The notes under the pieces are model-generated. The model ran no database searches. It saw nothing but the letters and a program-made list of their open reading frames with translations, and was not told the DNA's origin. Both the position numbers and the translations under genes were made by a program. This document shows, piece after piece, positions 33,601 through 41,959 of a DNA stretch of 45,536 nucleotides; within the stretch, counting starts at the first letter, position 1, and every line of letters starts with the position of its first letter. The stretch covers positions 1 to 45,536 of the forward strand of contig CANNAV010000017.1 of the NCBI GenBank assembly GCA_947502585.1, given 5' to 3'. The DNA comes from an uncultured Pseudovibrio sp. (lineage in GTDB: Bacteria > Pseudomonadota > Alphaproteobacteria > Rhizobiales > Stappiaceae).

Positions 33601-34743
33601 AGGACGCATTACGCGGTAGATGTCAAACAGAGCACCTTCGCGACCGTCATTCTTGTCAGCTGCAAGAGTATTGCGAATGTAAGGACCAACATTAACGTAG
33701 TCGATATCCAGAACAGCCAGGTCGTGGTAGCCACGCTCAACCAGCTCATGAAGGAGCTTTTCAGTCAGCTCCTCACCAGCTTCGGCGTATATTTCCCCAG
33801 TGCCCACGTCGACAACGTCTTCAGCAAGGTACTGGCCATACAGGTCCTCATCACTGCCCTTCAGAGCTTTAACGCCCTTCTCAGACAGCTGACGGATTGT
33901 ACGGGCGGTAATTTTTTTACCAGCCTCAACAACCACATCACCGGTAGCAACATCAATCATATTGCTAACGGCTTTAGAACCCTTCAGGCGTTCGCCATCA
34001 AAGGGAACAGACCAGCTGTTCTCGCCTGTACGAGCGTAGTTGATGCGACTATAGAAGGTGTTCAGAATTTCTTCGCTGTCCAGCCCAAGCGCCATCAGCA
34101 GAGATGTTACTGGTATCTTACGACGGCGATCGATACGCGCATGGACTATATCCTTGGCATCGAATTCGATATCGAGCCATGAGCCTCGGTAAGGGATCAC
34201 ACGTGCAGCAAACAGAAGTTTACCGGAAGAGTGTGTCTTACCTTTATCATGGTCAAAGAATACACCCGGGGAACGGTGCATCTGAGACACGATAACACGC
34301 TCTGTACCATTAATAACAAAGGTACCGTTATCGGTCATGAACGGGATATCGCCCATGTAGACATCTTGTTCTTTGATGTCTTTAACCGATTTTGCACCAG
34401 TATCTTCATCCACATCAAACACGATGAGGCGAAGCGTAAGCTTCAATGGCGCAGCATACGTCATATCACGCTGGCGGCACTCTTCCACATCATACTTTGG
34501 CGCTTCAAATTCGTAATCTACGAATTCGAGAAGGGAATTACCTGCAAAATCAGAAATGGGGAATACGGATTTAAATACGGCCTCCAGGCCTTCGTCAACG
34601 CGGTTATCTCCAACCTTATCAACTTGCAGGAATTGGTCATAAGACGCCTTCTGCACCTCAATAAGATTTGGCATAGCCGCTACATCGCGGATGGATCCGA
34701 AATACTTACGGACCCGCTTGCGACCGTTGAACGTCTGCGTCAT
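30601..34743 (-). CDS. rpoB: DNA-directed RNA polymerase subunit beta
   Basis: 1380 aa from ATG 34743 ([16 protein letters not shown]), with AGGAG 5 bases upstream; a GTG six codons earlier is less likely. Binds rifampicin in other bacteria near [17 protein letters not shown] and [14 protein letters not shown] (about residues 513-550); the residues matching E. coli Gln513, Asp516, His526 and Ser531 are wild type. Other landmarks: [19 protein letters not shown], the C-terminal clamp segment [19 protein letters not shown], and ENLFRSxL-like [14 protein letters not shown]. The C terminus has an acidic Ala- and Glu-rich tail. Confidence 0.98.
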   Translation of the reverse strand: MTQTFNGRKRVRKYFGSIRDVAAMPNLIEVQKASYDQFLQVDKVGDNRVDEGLEAVFKSVFPISDFAGNSLLEFVDYEFEAPKYDVEECRQRDMTYAAPLKLTLRLIVFDVDEDTGAKSVKDIKEQDVYMGDIPFMTDNGTFVINGTERVIVSQMHRSPGVFFDHDKGKTHSSGKLLFAARVIPYRGSWLDIEFDAKDIVHARIDRRRKIPVTSLLMALGLDSEEILNTFYSRINYARTGENSWSVPFDGERLKGSKAVSNMIDVATGDVVVEAGKKITARTIRQLSEKGVKALKGSDEDLYGQYLAEDVVDVGTGEIYAEAGEELTEKLLHELVERGYHDLAVLDIDYVNVGPYIRNTLAADKNDGREGALFDIYRVMRPGEPPTIETAEAMFQSLFFDAERYDLSAVGRVKMNMRLDLECEDTVRVLRKDDILSVISLLLNLRDGRGEIDDIDNLGNRRVRSVGELMENQYRVGLLRMERAIKERMSSVEIDTVMPQDLINAKPAAAAVREFFGSSQLSQFMDQTNPLSEVTHKRRLSALGPGGLTRERAGFEVRDVHPTHYGRICPIETPEGPNIGLINSLATFARVNKYGFIESPYRRVIDGIVSKDVVYLSAMEESKYYVSQANAEMNEDGSFVNELIQCRHAGENILVTSDRVDLMDVSPKQLVSVAASLIPFLENDDANRALMGSNMMRQAVPLVRAQAPFVGTGMEPVVARDSGAAIGARRGGVVDQVDATRIVIRATEDLDPSKSGVDIYRLMKFQRSNQDTCINQRPLVNVGDRVRKGDIIADGPSTDLGDLALGRNVMVAFMPWNGYNFEDSILLSERIVRDDVFTSIHLEEFEVMARDTKLGPEEITRDIPNVSEEALKNLDEAGIVYVGAEVKPGDILVGKITPKGESPMTPEEKLLRAIFGEKASDVRDTSMRLSPGVSGTVVEVRVFNRHGVEKDERAMAIEREEIERLAKDRDDEQAILDRNVYGRLAEMIMGHVTVGGPKNLRKGVKVDGNVLNEFPRSQWWQFAVEDEQLMSELEALRGSYDESRKRLEQRFIDKVEKLQRGDELPPGVMKMVKVFVAVKRKIQPGDKMAGRHGNKGVVSKINPCEDMPFLDDGQHVDIVLNPLGVPSRMNVGQILETHLGWACAGMGQKIGELYDEYRKSGEIEQLRGKVVEIYGDNHKGEPVREYDDDGIAKLGDQLRHGVSIATPVFDGAREPDVVDMLNIAEMKPSGQSTLYDGRTGEQFDRQVTVGYIYMLKLHHLVDDKIHARSIGPYSLVTQQPLGGKAQFGGQRFGEMEVWALEAYGAAYTLQEMLTVKSDDVAGRTKVYEAIVRGDDTFEAGIPESFNVLVKEMRSLGLNVELQDKEPRQKANDDAEAIDAAE

Positions 34744-34896
34744 TGTCGCTCCTCGTATCACTCAAGGTGACGGTTCAGAAAAACTACGCGTTTCATGGCA
34801 GAAAACGTAGCTTCTCAGAACCGTCCACAATAGGGCACTGTCAGGCACCCCTCCCCGTTGGGACGCTTACCCCGGCCGGGAAACCCGCCAGGGTAC

Positions 34897-34924
34897 GGAA
34901 AAGGTCCCGGATCACTCCGGGACC
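34897..34924 (-). terminator. Attenuator-like terminator between rplL and rpoB
   Basis: Minus-strand GGTCCCGGA (34924-34916), loop GTGA, TCCGGGACC (34911-34903), then TTTTCC. Perfect 9-bp stem 20 bases after the rplL stop. Its place and partial T-run match the known role of an rplL-rpoB attenuator that makes more L7/L12 than polymerase. The remaining gap to rpoB (34744-34896) shows no gene. Confidence 0.8.
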
Positions 34925-34944
34925 AATATCTACAGAACTCAGGA

Positions 34945-35313
34945 TTACTTGAGCTCTACTTTTGCACCAGCTTCTTCGAGCTTCTTTTTCAGCTCTTCTG
35001 CCTCGTCCTTGGAAACTGCTTCCTTAACAGCTTTCGGAGCGCTTTCTACGAGCTCTTTAGCTTCTTTAAGGCCAAGACCAGTGATCGCACGTACTTCTTT
35101 GATCACGTTGATTTTCTTCGCGCCGGCCTCAGCCAGCACAACGTCAAATTCAGTCTTTTCTTCTACTGCTTCAGCAGCAGGACCAGCAGCAGCCACCGCT
35201 ACAGGAGCTGCAGCGGAAACGCCCCACTTTTCTTCGAGCTGCTTGGAAAGCTCAGCAGCTTCCATAACGGTCAGTGCGGAGAGTTCTTCTACAATCTTTG
35301 CGAGATCAGCCAT
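34945..35313 (-). CDS. rplL: 50S ribosomal protein L7/L12
   Basis: 122 aa. Forms the multicopy stalk that recruits translation GTPases. N-terminal dimerisation helices ([19 protein letters not shown]), an Ala- and Pro-rich hinge at about 32-52, and the C-terminal factor-binding domain with [38 protein letters not shown]. Acidic throughout. Confidence 0.98.
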   Translation of the reverse strand: MADLAKIVEELSALTVMEAAELSKQLEEKWGVSAAAPVAVAAAGPAAEAVEEKTEFDVVLAEAGAKKINVIKEVRAITGLGLKEAKELVESAPKAVKEAVSKDEAEELKKKLEEAGAKVELK

Positions 35314-35373
35314 TTTTCAGTACCTTGTTGTTCGAACCGTTTTCGGTCTTGACAAAAATTATGTGGTTCCGCC

Positions 35374-35892
35374 TTATGCGGCTTGGTCCTTCTCGGCGTA
35401 CGCATTGAACACGCGGGCAAGTTGCCCGGCCGATGCGCTCGTAACCATGGCCATACGGGTCGCCGGGGTCTGAATCATACCCACGAGCTTGCCACGAAGC
35501 TCGTCCAGAGACGGCATCGCTGCCAGTGCATTCACACCGGCAGTATCCAGGTTAGTTGAACCAAGAGCACCACCAAGGATTACGAAATTTTCGTTAGCCT
35601 TAGCGAAGTCAGCAGCAGCCTTAGGCGCAGCAACCGGATCATCGGAATAAACGATGACAGTTGGGCCTTTGAACAGGTCGCTGATATGCTCTAGTTCAGT
35701 GCCTTGAAGGGCAAGCTTGACAAGGCGGTTTTTAGCAACCCTTACGGTACCACCAGCTTCACGAGCGTCAGCACGCAGCTGAGTCATCTGAGAAACTGAA
35801 AGGCCCGCATAGTGCGCAACGACAGCAACACCAGTGTTAGACAACACTTCGTTGAAATCGCTGACGAACTTTTGCTTATCCGCTCTTTCCAC
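35374..35892 (-). CDS. rplJ: 50S ribosomal protein L10
   Basis: 172 aa from GTG 35892 ((V)[16 protein letters not shown]), with GGAG 7 bases upstream; an ATG ten codons earlier lies in the structured leader and is less likely. L10 is the stalk base that carries L7/L12 dimers. Seen: [37 protein letters not shown], and a C-terminal helix [15 protein letters not shown] that binds L12. In other bacteria L10-(L12) represses its own mRNA; see the leader at 35933-36026. Confidence 0.95.
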   Translation of the reverse strand: MERADKQKFVSDFNEVLSNTGVAVVAHYAGLSVSQMTQLRADAREAGGTVRVAKNRLVKLALQGTELEHISDLFKGPTVIVYSDDPVAAPKAAADFAKANENFVILGGALGSTNLDTAGVNALAAMPSLDELRGKLVGMIQTPATRMAMVTSASAGQLARVFNAYAEKDQAA

Positions 35893-35932
35893 TTGCCTTC
35901 TCCAGTTGGCAGCAATTCTCATCGCCGCCGGT

Positions 35933-36026
35933 TTGCCTTTGCCGCATCAACATTGGGCTAACCCAACCTTAACAACGACGATTAGGGTCCTGTCCCCTTA
36001 CGCGCCGGAGAGACGCAGCAAGGCAA
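35933..36026 (-). promoter_or_regulatory. Structured L10-type ribosomal protein leader
   Basis: The minus-strand segment TTGCCTTGCTGC (36026-36015) pairs with GCGGCAAAGGCAA (35945-35933) over 12 bp with one bulged A and one wobble. This closes an internal domain of about 70 bases with smaller hairpins such as TTGGG-TTAG-CCCAA. It ends about 40 bases before the rplJ start. Place and architecture fit the L10 leader class that L10-L12 binds to repress translation. The pairing is seen; the ligand is inferred. Confidence 0.6.
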
Positions 36027-36184
36027 TCTGGTTCGAACTGCAAGGCTGAATTGCATTTTGCATATCAACCAAATCAGTTCTGCTCCATCTATGCAGGCCT
36101 TTCTCATCAAAAACTTAAACCAACAAACGTTGGCACCTGCAGTCTCGGACAGGGATGCCGAAGGACCATAACAGTCTTTCAGCG

Positions 36185-36212
36185 TTAAAACCTCCCAGAT
36201 AAAAGCGGGAGG
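36185..36212 (-). terminator. Attenuator-like terminator after rplA
   Basis: Minus-strand CCTCCC (36212-36207), 10-base loop, GGGAGG (36196-36191), followed by TTTTAA. It starts about 22 bases after the rplA stop and precedes the rplJ leader. A six-pair stem suggests partial termination between the L11 and L10 units. Confidence 0.6.
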
Positions 36213-36233
36213 CAACACATATAGGCGAGGTGT

Positions 36234-36929
36234 TTACTCGGTAATTGAACCAAGATCAACCTTCACACCAGGTCCCATCGTGGATGAAAGGGCTACGCGC
36301 TTAACGTAGGTACCTTTTGCACCAGATGGCTTAGCTTTGATCACTGCACCAACGAACGCTTTCACGTTCTCTTCCAGCCTGGAAGCTTCAAAGGAAACTT
36401 TACCCACACCAGCATGAACGATACCAGCTTTTTCAACGCGGAACTGTACAGAACCACCTTTAGCGTCTTTTACTGCCCTGGTCACGTCAGGGGTCACAGT
36501 ACCAACCTTAGGGTTAGGCATCATGCCGCGAGGACCGAGAACTTTACCAAGACGACCAACCAGCGGCATCATGTCAGGAGTCGCAATGACAGTATCGAAG
36601 TTAATGGTACCACCCTGAACTTCTTTAACCAGCTCTTCAGCGCCAACAATGTCAGCACCGGCAGCTTTTGCCTCATCCGCTTTCGCATCACGCGCAAACA
36701 CTGCAACGCGCACAGTTTTACCTGTACCGTTTGGAAGAACACATGCACCACGAACCATCTGGTCTGCGTGCCGTGGGTCAACACCAAGATTGATTGCAAC
36801 TTCAATGGTCTCGTCAAACTTCGCAGTAGACCTGGACTTAACAAGGCCAAGAGCTTCGCTAACTACATACTCTTTGTTGCGGTCGATACCTTCGCGAGCA
36901 GCTTTACTGCGCTTACCTACTTTAGCCAT
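36234..36929 (-). CDS. rplA: 50S ribosomal protein L1
   Basis: 231 aa. L1 forms the mobile stalk that moves deacylated tRNA out of the E site and, in E. coli, represses the rplK-rplA mRNA. Seen: [60 protein letters not shown] and [14 protein letters not shown]. The gene lies 7 bases after rplK, so it is probably translationally coupled. Confidence 0.98.
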   Translation of the reverse strand: MAKVGKRSKAAREGIDRNKEYVVSEALGLVKSRSTAKFDETIEVAINLGVDPRHADQMVRGACVLPNGTGKTVRVAVFARDAKADEAKAAGADIVGAEELVKEVQGGTINFDTVIATPDMMPLVGRLGKVLGPRGMMPNPKVGTVTPDVTRAVKDAKGGSVQFRVEKAGIVHAGVGKVSFEASRLEENVKAFVGAVIKAKPSGAKGTYVKRVALSSTMGPGVKVDLGSITE

Positions 36930-36936
36930 GATACTC

Positions 36937-37365
36937 TTACTCCGTAACTTCCAGACCCATGGAACGGGCGGAGCCTTCGATCATCAGCATTGCTGCTTCA
37001 ATGTCGTTAGCGTTGAGATCTTTCATCTTAGCTTCAGCGATTTCACGAACCTGAGCTTTAGTTACGGACGCAATAGTACCGCGACCAGCAATTGCTGAGC
37101 CAGATTTGATTTTCGCAGCTTTTTTGAGAAAGAAAGAAGCCGGAGCTGTCTTGATCTCAAATGTGAAAGACTTATCGGAATAATAAGTAATAGTGGTCGG
37201 GCAAGGAGCACCTTTTTCAACATCCTGGGTCTTAGCGTTAAACGCCTTACAGAATTCCATGATGTTCAGCCCGCGCTGACCCAGCGCAGGACCGATTGGC
37301 GGGGATGGAGTAGCAGAACCCGCTGGCACCTGAAGCTTTAAGTAGCCGACAATCTTTTTCGCCAT
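36937..37365 (-). CDS. rplK: 50S ribosomal protein L11
   Basis: 142 aa. L11 binds the GTPase-associated centre of 23S rRNA and is needed for RelA activation. Seen: [20 protein letters not shown] at about 10-29, [17 protein letters not shown], and the C-terminal 23S-binding domain with [11 protein letters not shown] and [16 protein letters not shown] lies upstream of ATG. Confidence 0.98.
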   Translation of the reverse strand: MAKKIVGYLKLQVPAGSATPSPPIGPALGQRGLNIMEFCKAFNAKTQDVEKGAPCPTTITYYSDKSFTFEIKTAPASFFLKKAAKIKSGSAIAGRGTIASVTKAQVREIAEAKMKDLNANDIEAAMLMIEGSARSMGLEVTE

Positions 37366-37386
37366 TATTCTCTCCAGAATGGATCT

Positions 37387-37412
37387 GTGAAATCACGCCA
37401 GGCGCATTTCAC
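37387..37412 (-). promoter_or_regulatory. Hairpin in the rplK leader, candidate L1 autoregulation site
   Basis: GTGAAAT (37387-37393) pairs perfectly with ATTTCAC (37406-37412) around a 12-base loop that can pair further internally (GCC/GGC). It ends 22 bases before the rplK ATG. The L11 operon leader is where L1 acts in other bacteria; that function here is inference. The rest of 37413-37486 shows no gene. Confidence 0.45.
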
Positions 37413-37486
37413 CGGATAAGAGAGCGGGCGGTCTGGCTTCCGACACACCGACGAAAGTGCACCTCACCTGCCGCCCCGTCCCGGAC

Positions 37487-38020
37487 TTAACCGACTTTGT
37501 CGACTTGTCCGTATTCGAGTTCAACCGGGGTAGCCCGGCCGAAAATTGACACAGTCACTTTCAGACGTGCCCGTTCCTCATCGACTTCTTCGACGAGACC
37601 AGAGAAGGAGGCAAACGGACCATCGCTGACGCGAACCTGCTCACCAACCTCAAAGCTGACAGAAGGTTTCGGAGCATCGAAACCCTCCTGAACCTGATTA
37701 AGAATACGCTGCGCTTCAGCCTCGGAGATCGGCATCGGCTTCTTGTCGTTACCCAGGAAACCGGAAACTTTCGGCGTATCGTTGATCAGGTGATAAGCTT
37801 CGTCGCTCATCTCCATCTTCACCAGCACGTAACCCGGGAAGAACTTACGCTCAGCATCAACCTTGCGACCACGACGTACCTCTACGAACTTCTCGGTCGG
37901 AACCAGAACTTCGTCAAATGAATCCTCAAGACCCTGCTGCTGAGCTCTTTCTTTAATCGCTTCAGCAACTTTACGCTCAAAGTTCGAATAAGCGTGCACA
38001 ATATACCAGCGCTTAGCCAT
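37487..38020 (-). CDS. nusG: Transcription termination/antitermination protein NusG
   Basis: 177 aa from ATG 38020 (MAKRWYIVHAYSNFERKVAE), with AGGA 6 bases upstream; a longer in-frame start lacks support. NusG binds RNA polymerase through its N-terminal domain (RGRKVDAERKFFPGYVLVKM) and Rho or S10 through its C-terminal KOW domain (GEQVRVSDGPFASFSGLVEE and RATPVELEYGQVDKV). 38 bases after secE. Confidence 0.97.
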   Translation of the reverse strand: MAKRWYIVHAYSNFERKVAEAIKERAQQQGLEDSFDEVLVPTEKFVEVRRGRKVDAERKFFPGYVLVKMEMSDEAYHLINDTPKVSGFLGNDKKPMPISEAEAQRILNQVQEGFDAPKPSVSFEVGEQVRVSDGPFASFSGLVEEVDEERARLKVTVSIFGRATPVELEYGQVDKVG

Positions 38021-38058
38021 GTTAAATCCTGTTCCCACTAGATATGCCCTTAAGGCCA

Positions 38059-38250
38059 TTAGAAGCCAAGCAGTAAACTGATACCCCAGCTCATAAGCTG
38101 GTCAGCAGCAAGAAAGAACATCGCCGCCAGGAAAACCATCACGAAGACCATTAACGTGGTCACGCCAGTTTCCTTACGCGTCGGCCAAGTTACCTTCGCA
38201 GTTTCAGAACGAACTTGCTGGATAAATGTAAAAGGATTGGTTTTTGCCAT
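38059..38250 (-). CDS. secE: Preprotein translocase subunit SecE
   Basis: 63 aa from ATG 38250 (MAKTNPFTFIQQVRSE). An ATG five codons upstream (38265) also reads in frame and neither has a strong ribosome-binding site, so the start is uncertain. Small single-span form: an amphipathic helix ending ETAKVTWPTRKET, then one transmembrane helix at about 31-53. It clamps SecY (9574-10914) in the inner membrane. Secretion subunit paired with nusG as in most bacteria. Confidence 0.94.
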   Translation of the reverse strand: MAKTNPFTFIQQVRSETAKVTWPTRKETGVTTLMVFVMVFLAAMFFLAADQLMSWGISLLLGF

Positions 38251-38277
38251 CCGGTCCCGGCCCATTACACGACAGGT

Positions 38278-38303
38278 GGGCGCGTAGATTCTTCCACGCG
38301 CCC
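38278..38303 (-). other. GC-rich hairpin between tRNA-Trp and secE
   Basis: GGGCGCGT (38278-38285) pairs with ACGCGCCC (38296-38303) around a 10-base loop. No T-run follows on the minus strand. It may be an mRNA 5'-end structure left after tRNA-Trp is cut from the transcript, or a partial terminator. Confidence 0.4.
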
Positions 38304-38369
38304 TATCCCTGAAAAACTCTTAATATGCCACCGACTTCGATTAATCAAGACTTTTCTCAACCAAAGAAG

Positions 38370-38445
38370 TGGCAGGGGCAGCAGGGTTTGAACCCGCGAC
38401 CTACGGTTTTGGAGACCGTCGCTCTACCAACTGAGCTATACCCCT
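38370..38445 (-). tRNA. trnW: tRNA-Trp (anticodon CCA)
   Basis: 76 nt cloverleaf with AGGGGTA/TGCCCCT acceptor stem, GTTTGAAC-type T-loop, anticodon CCA in loop CTCCAAA, and an encoded 3' CCA. It lies between tuf and secE and is likely cut from the same transcript. Confidence 0.97.
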
Positions 38446-38557
38446 ACACGTGCCCCGAGCATGGGACAAAACCTAACTCCGACCAACAATCAAACTACCG
38501 GAAGGAGTCGTACCGCAATATACACCGCGGCACGATATGCAAAGACCTTAAAAATCT

Positions 38558-39733
38558 TTATTCGATGATTTCAGCTACAACACCAGCACCGACGGTACGA
38601 CCGCCCTCACGGATAGCAAAGCGCAGACCATCTTCCATAGCGATTGGTACGATAAGTTCAACTGAAACAGCAACGTTATCACCAGGCATCACCATTTCCG
38701 TACCTTCCGGCAGAGAAACAACACCAGTCACGTCAGTCGTACGGAAGTAGAACTGTGGACGGTAGTTGGTGAAGAATGGAGTATGACGTCCACCCTCTTC
38801 CTTGGTGAGAATGTATGCCTCAGCCTTGAACCTGGTGTGAGGAGTAACGGAACCTGGCTTACACAAAACCTGGCCACGCTCAACTTCATCACGACCAACA
38901 CCACGGATCAATGCACCAATATTATCGCCGGCCTCACCCTGATCGAGCAGCTTACGGAACATTTCAACGCCGGTAACAGTGGTCTTGGCAGTATCTTTAA
39001 CACCAACGATCTCAACTTCATCACCAACATGAACGATACCACGCTCCACACGACCGGTTACAACAGTACCACGGCCAGAGATAGAGAACACGTCCTCGAT
39101 CGGCATCAGGAATGGCAGATCGCGTGGACGGTCAGGTGTTGGAATGTACTCGTCAACTGCAGCCATCAGTTCAGCGATTTTCCCGGAACCAATGCTTGCG
39201 TCGCGATCCTCCAGAGCTGCAAGTGCAGATCCAGCGATGATTGGAATATCATCACCTGGGAATTCGTAGGAAGAAAGAAGTTCACGAACTTCCATTTCCA
39301 CGAGCTCAAGCAGTTCTTCGTCATCAACCTGATCAACTTTGTTCATGAAGACAACCAGAGCAGGCACCCCAACCTGACGAGCGAGCAGGATGTGCTCACG
39401 GGTCTGTGGCATTGGGCCGTCTGCAGCGTTAACAACAAGGATCGCACCGTCCATCTGCGCAGCACCAGTGATCATGTTTTTCACATAATCAGCGTGTCCC
39501 GGGCAGTCAACATGTGCGTAGTGACGAGCATCAGTTTCATATTCAACGTGTGCTGTCGAAATAGTGATCCCACGAGCACGTTCTTCAGGCGCCCCATCAA
39601 TTTCATCATACGCCTTAAAGTCACCAAACTGTTTGGTGATTGCAGCAGTCAGCGTAGTTTTGCCGTGATCAACGTGGCCGATTGTGCCGATGTTGACGTG
39701 CGGCTTATTACGTTCAAATTTTTCCTTCGCCAT
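38558..39733 (-). CDS. tuf: Elongation factor Tu, copy 2
   Basis: 391 aa, identical to the copy at 20470-21645 except Gln35 (Ser there) and Gly184 (Glu there). The same G1-G5 motifs are intact. By hand comparison, roughly 195 bases at the 5' end carry more than twenty differences from copy 1, almost all silent, while the remaining 980 or so carry about ten. Homology stops at the stop codon. It is flanked by tRNA-Gly and tRNA-Trp, the usual tufB-like context, and probably co-transcribed with the tRNAs from the promoter at 40116-40144. Confidence 0.98.
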   Translation of the reverse strand: MAKEKFERNKPHVNIGTIGHVDHGKTTLTAAITKQFGDFKAYDEIDGAPEERARGITISTAHVEYETDARHYAHVDCPGHADYVKNMITGAAQMDGAILVVNAADGPMPQTREHILLARQVGVPALVVFMNKVDQVDDEELLELVEMEVRELLSSYEFPGDDIPIIAGSALAALEDRDASIGSGKIAELMAAVDEYIPTPDRPRDLPFLMPIEDVFSISGRGTVVTGRVERGIVHVGDEVEIVGVKDTAKTTVTGVEMFRKLLDQGEAGDNIGALIRGVGRDEVERGQVLCKPGSVTPHTRFKAEAYILTKEEGGRHTPFFTNYRPQFYFRTTDVTGVVSLPEGTEMVMPGDNVAVSVELIVPIAMEDGLRFAIREGGRTVGAGVVAEIIE

Positions 39734-39838
39734 GGGCGCAGCTCTCTATTTAATCGCAGTTCCGTCGATCAGGGCTTGAAATCTCTAAAAAGATCCCAAG
39801 GATTCGGTTAGGACACCTTCAACAAAAGCGAGAAAAGT

Positions 39839-39912
39839 TGGAGCGGGTGAAGGGAATCGAACCCTCGTATTCAGCTTGGAAGGCTGCTGCTCTACCATTG
39901 AGCTACACCCGC
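39839..39912 (-). tRNA. trnG: tRNA-Gly (anticodon TCC)
   Basis: 74 nt. Acceptor GCGGGTG pairs with CACCCGC, GTTCGATT T-loop, anticodon TCC in loop CTTCCAA, encoded 3' CCA. Confidence 0.97.
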
Positions 39913-39931
39913 ATTACCAATTTCGGATCGA

Positions 39932-40016
39932 TGGTGGAGGAGGTTGGATTCGAACCAACGTAGGCATAGCCAGCGGATTTACAGTCCGCCCCCTTTAGCC
40001 ACTCGGGCACTCCTCC
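39932..40016 (-). tRNA. trnY: tRNA-Tyr (anticodon GTA)
   Basis: 85 nt class II tRNA with a long variable arm, acceptor GGAGGAG pairing with CTCCTCC, GTTCGAATC T-loop, anticodon GTA in loop CTGTAAA, encoded 3' CCA. First gene of the tRNA-tuf transcript. Confidence 0.97.
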
Positions 40017-40115
40017 CAGATCGACCAAAATTCTCTGAATGAGAACTTTTTGAAACTCATTTTGCCAAACACGGCGCTGAACCGCCAAGCAGTTGCGCCG
40101 CGTCCTGTGGCGCGT

Positions 40116-40144
40116 TTTATGCCGCCGGGAACGCCATCTGTCAA
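40116..40144 (-). promoter_or_regulatory. Strong promoter for the tRNA-Tyr/tRNA-Gly/tuf/tRNA-Trp unit
   Basis: Minus-strand TTGACA (40144-40139, exact consensus), 17-base spacer, CATAAA (40121-40116). Bases after the -10 (ACGCGCC) form a GC-rich discriminator of the kind found at stringently controlled stable-RNA promoters. It lies 100 bases before tRNA-Tyr. The rest of 40145-40434, the divergent gap to the rRNA methyltransferase gene, is AT-rich and shows no gene. Confidence 0.7.
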
Positions 40145-40434
40145 CGTCTCTTTTGCATGTCCCTGTGCAAAATCAACAAGGCAGTTAGTTTCCCCCTTTT
40201 TTTGTCCGGGAACTAACCATCTGAATCTACGTATGACCTTGCTAAATCACTGCTCTTCACACAGAATCCTACGTTTCGATGCATTTTTTTTTCGGGAAAA
40301 TGAAAAGATCACACATCCTGCTCCCCTCTCACACTCGCTGGACATGCTCCTTTTATATAAGCGGCAAAAGGGAATATTCAGTCTCCCTTCTTTATTCTCT
40401 TGAAGCCTAAACCTCACCGGAGTATCGAGAGGTT

Positions 40435-41313
40435 ATGAGCAACTTTAAAAAACAGAAAAGCACAGGCAGCAACCGCTGGAACCCTGAGAAAAGCCTGGAG
40501 CGAGACAATGATCGCCCCCCCAGAAAGAGCCGGTCAGGTGGAAAACCATCTGGCGGATTTTCAAAGGGAAAGCCCTGGCTGAAGAAATCAGCAGCTGAAG
40601 AAGGGCCGTTCTATATATATGGCCTTCACACCATTGAAGCTGCCTTTAGAAATCCAGAACGCACACGCCACAGGCTCTTCATAACGCAAAACGCATTACG
40701 GCGACTGGAGGAGCGTAATCTGAAGATTGACGTTCCGGTAGAAGATGGCAGCCCGCGCGACATTGATAAACTGGTCGGTAAAGATGCCGTCCATCAGGGC
40801 GCTGCATTGCTGGTGGATGCCCTTCCTGAATATGGACCGGAGGAACTCAGAGACGGCCAGCTCGTTCTGGCTCTCGATCAGGTCACCGATCCGCACAATG
40901 TAGGTGCAATTCTCCGCTCCGCGGTCGCTTTGAGCGCTGACGCTGTTGTTACCACCCGTCGCCACGCCCCTGAAGAAGGCCCTGTCCTTGCAAAAACAGC
41001 AAGTGGTGCGCTGGATATGATCAAACACGTTCGCGTCCCCAACATGTCTCGTTTTGTCGATGTAATGAGAGACAAAGGCTACCAGGCTATCGCACTGGAC
41101 AGTGAAGGCCCGAATTCAGTCGAAAACACAACATTTACGGACAAGACCCTGCTGGTCCTCGGCTCAGAAGGAAAAGGCGTACGTGAAGGTGTCCGCAAAA
41201 ACTGCGACACCCTCGCCCGCCTCGACATGCCAGGAGAGATCAAGTCCCTGAACGTCTCCAACGCCGCGATCCTTTCCCTTTACGTCGCCCGTACGAAAAT
41301 GGGGCTGTCCTGA
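40435..41313 (+). CDS. rlmB: 23S rRNA (guanosine-2'-O)-methyltransferase, RlmB/TrmH (SPOUT) family
   Basis: 292 aa. SAM-dependent 2'-O-methylation of a 23S P-loop guanosine (G2251 in E. coli). A basic, disordered N-terminal tail of about 55 residues is followed by the substrate-binding domain (YIYGLHTIEAAFRNPER). The SPOUT knot domain has motif 1 DPHNVGAILRSA at 152-163 (Asn155, Arg161), motif 2 VLGSEGKGVRE at 241-251 and motif 3 SLNVSNAAILSLY at 271-283. GAGAGG precedes the ATG. Divergent from the tRNA-tuf unit, which is the usual place for this gene in the lineage. Exact target is inferred. Confidence 0.92.
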   Translation: MSNFKKQKSTGSNRWNPEKSLERDNDRPPRKSRSGGKPSGGFSKGKPWLKKSAAEEGPFYIYGLHTIEAAFRNPERTRHRLFITQNALRRLEERNLKIDVPVEDGSPRDIDKLVGKDAVHQGAALLVDALPEYGPEELRDGQLVLALDQVTDPHNVGAILRSAVALSADAVVTTRRHAPEEGPVLAKTASGALDMIKHVRVPNMSRFVDVMRDKGYQAIALDSEGPNSVENTTFTDKTLLVLGSEGKGVREGVRKNCDTLARLDMPGEIKSLNVSNAAILSLYVARTKMGLS

Positions 41314-41386
41314 CCGTCAGCCATTGGCACGACTTACCTTCTCCCTATAATACCAATCATTATATATCAGAACTCATAGGCCCATT

Positions 41387-41420
41387 TTCGGCTTCCGGTT
41401 AAATTCGGCTTCCGGTTAAA
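41387..41420. repeat. Perfect 17-bp tandem duplication
   Basis: TTCGGCTTCCGGTTAAA occurs twice with no spacer (41387-41403 and 41404-41420). No further copies seen in the window. Confidence 0.9.
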
Positions 41421-41725
41421 GTTATTGCAGCAGGCCGTTCGATGAGTTTGCGCTATGCGTTGCAGCAGTGTTTTCAAGTTCCTTACAGGAAGCGAATGGA
41501 CCTGCGACACGATAAGCAAATTGAGCTGTTTTGAAACAACTGATCGCAACTGGGACGATCGGTCAAGTCCCAAGTCTGCTGTAAATTCGGATTTCAGGTT
41601 TGGCGGAAGCTTCGCTTATTCAGTCAAAATGAAAAGGTGGGATCAAAATATCGCTTACCGCAGTCAGAACCACATGCGGACGACTTTCAGTTTGTCTGAC
41701 CGTGTCAGCAGACTTAGCGATTACG

Positions 41726-41761
41726 AATCTCGGGAGAGAAATCTCCCGAGATTTTCATTTT
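41726..41761 (+). terminator. Perfect 12-bp intrinsic terminator, plus strand
   Basis: AATCTCGGGAGA (41726-41737), loop GAAA, TCTCCCGAGATT (41742-41753), then TTCATTTT. It reads as a plus-strand terminator more than 400 bases after the nearest plus-strand gene stop (41313). On the minus strand no T-run follows the stem. Confidence 0.8.
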
Positions 41762-41959
41762 GTTCTTTCTTAGCCTAGGATTTTTAGCAAATCTTGTTCT
41801 GGCCTCCAGAAGCTGACCTTCAGCGCTTCTATGAAGGGCGGGTCCATCGGCATCAAGGTACGCGTGGTCCCAAGGGATTTTAAATGCGTATTTCCTCGTG
41901 TTTTTTCTCTGGGTGAACCCGCATAGTTTTTCGCTGGCCTGTGCCTTGTTTTTCTCTGC

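Larger units (their letters stand above)
41314..41959. other. Gene-free gap with repeat and orphan terminator
   Basis: Between the convergent rRNA methyltransferase and SNF2 genes. Holds TAATACCAATCATTATAT at 41347-41364, a 17-bp tandem repeat (41387-41420) and a perfect terminator (41726-41761). A 107-codon plus-strand frame at 41455-41778 runs through the terminator stem and has no ribosome-binding site, so I do not call it. A 43-codon plus-strand stretch with MSLRYALQQCFQVPYRKRM at about 41443-41534 looks protein-like but is unidentified. Confidence 0.5.
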
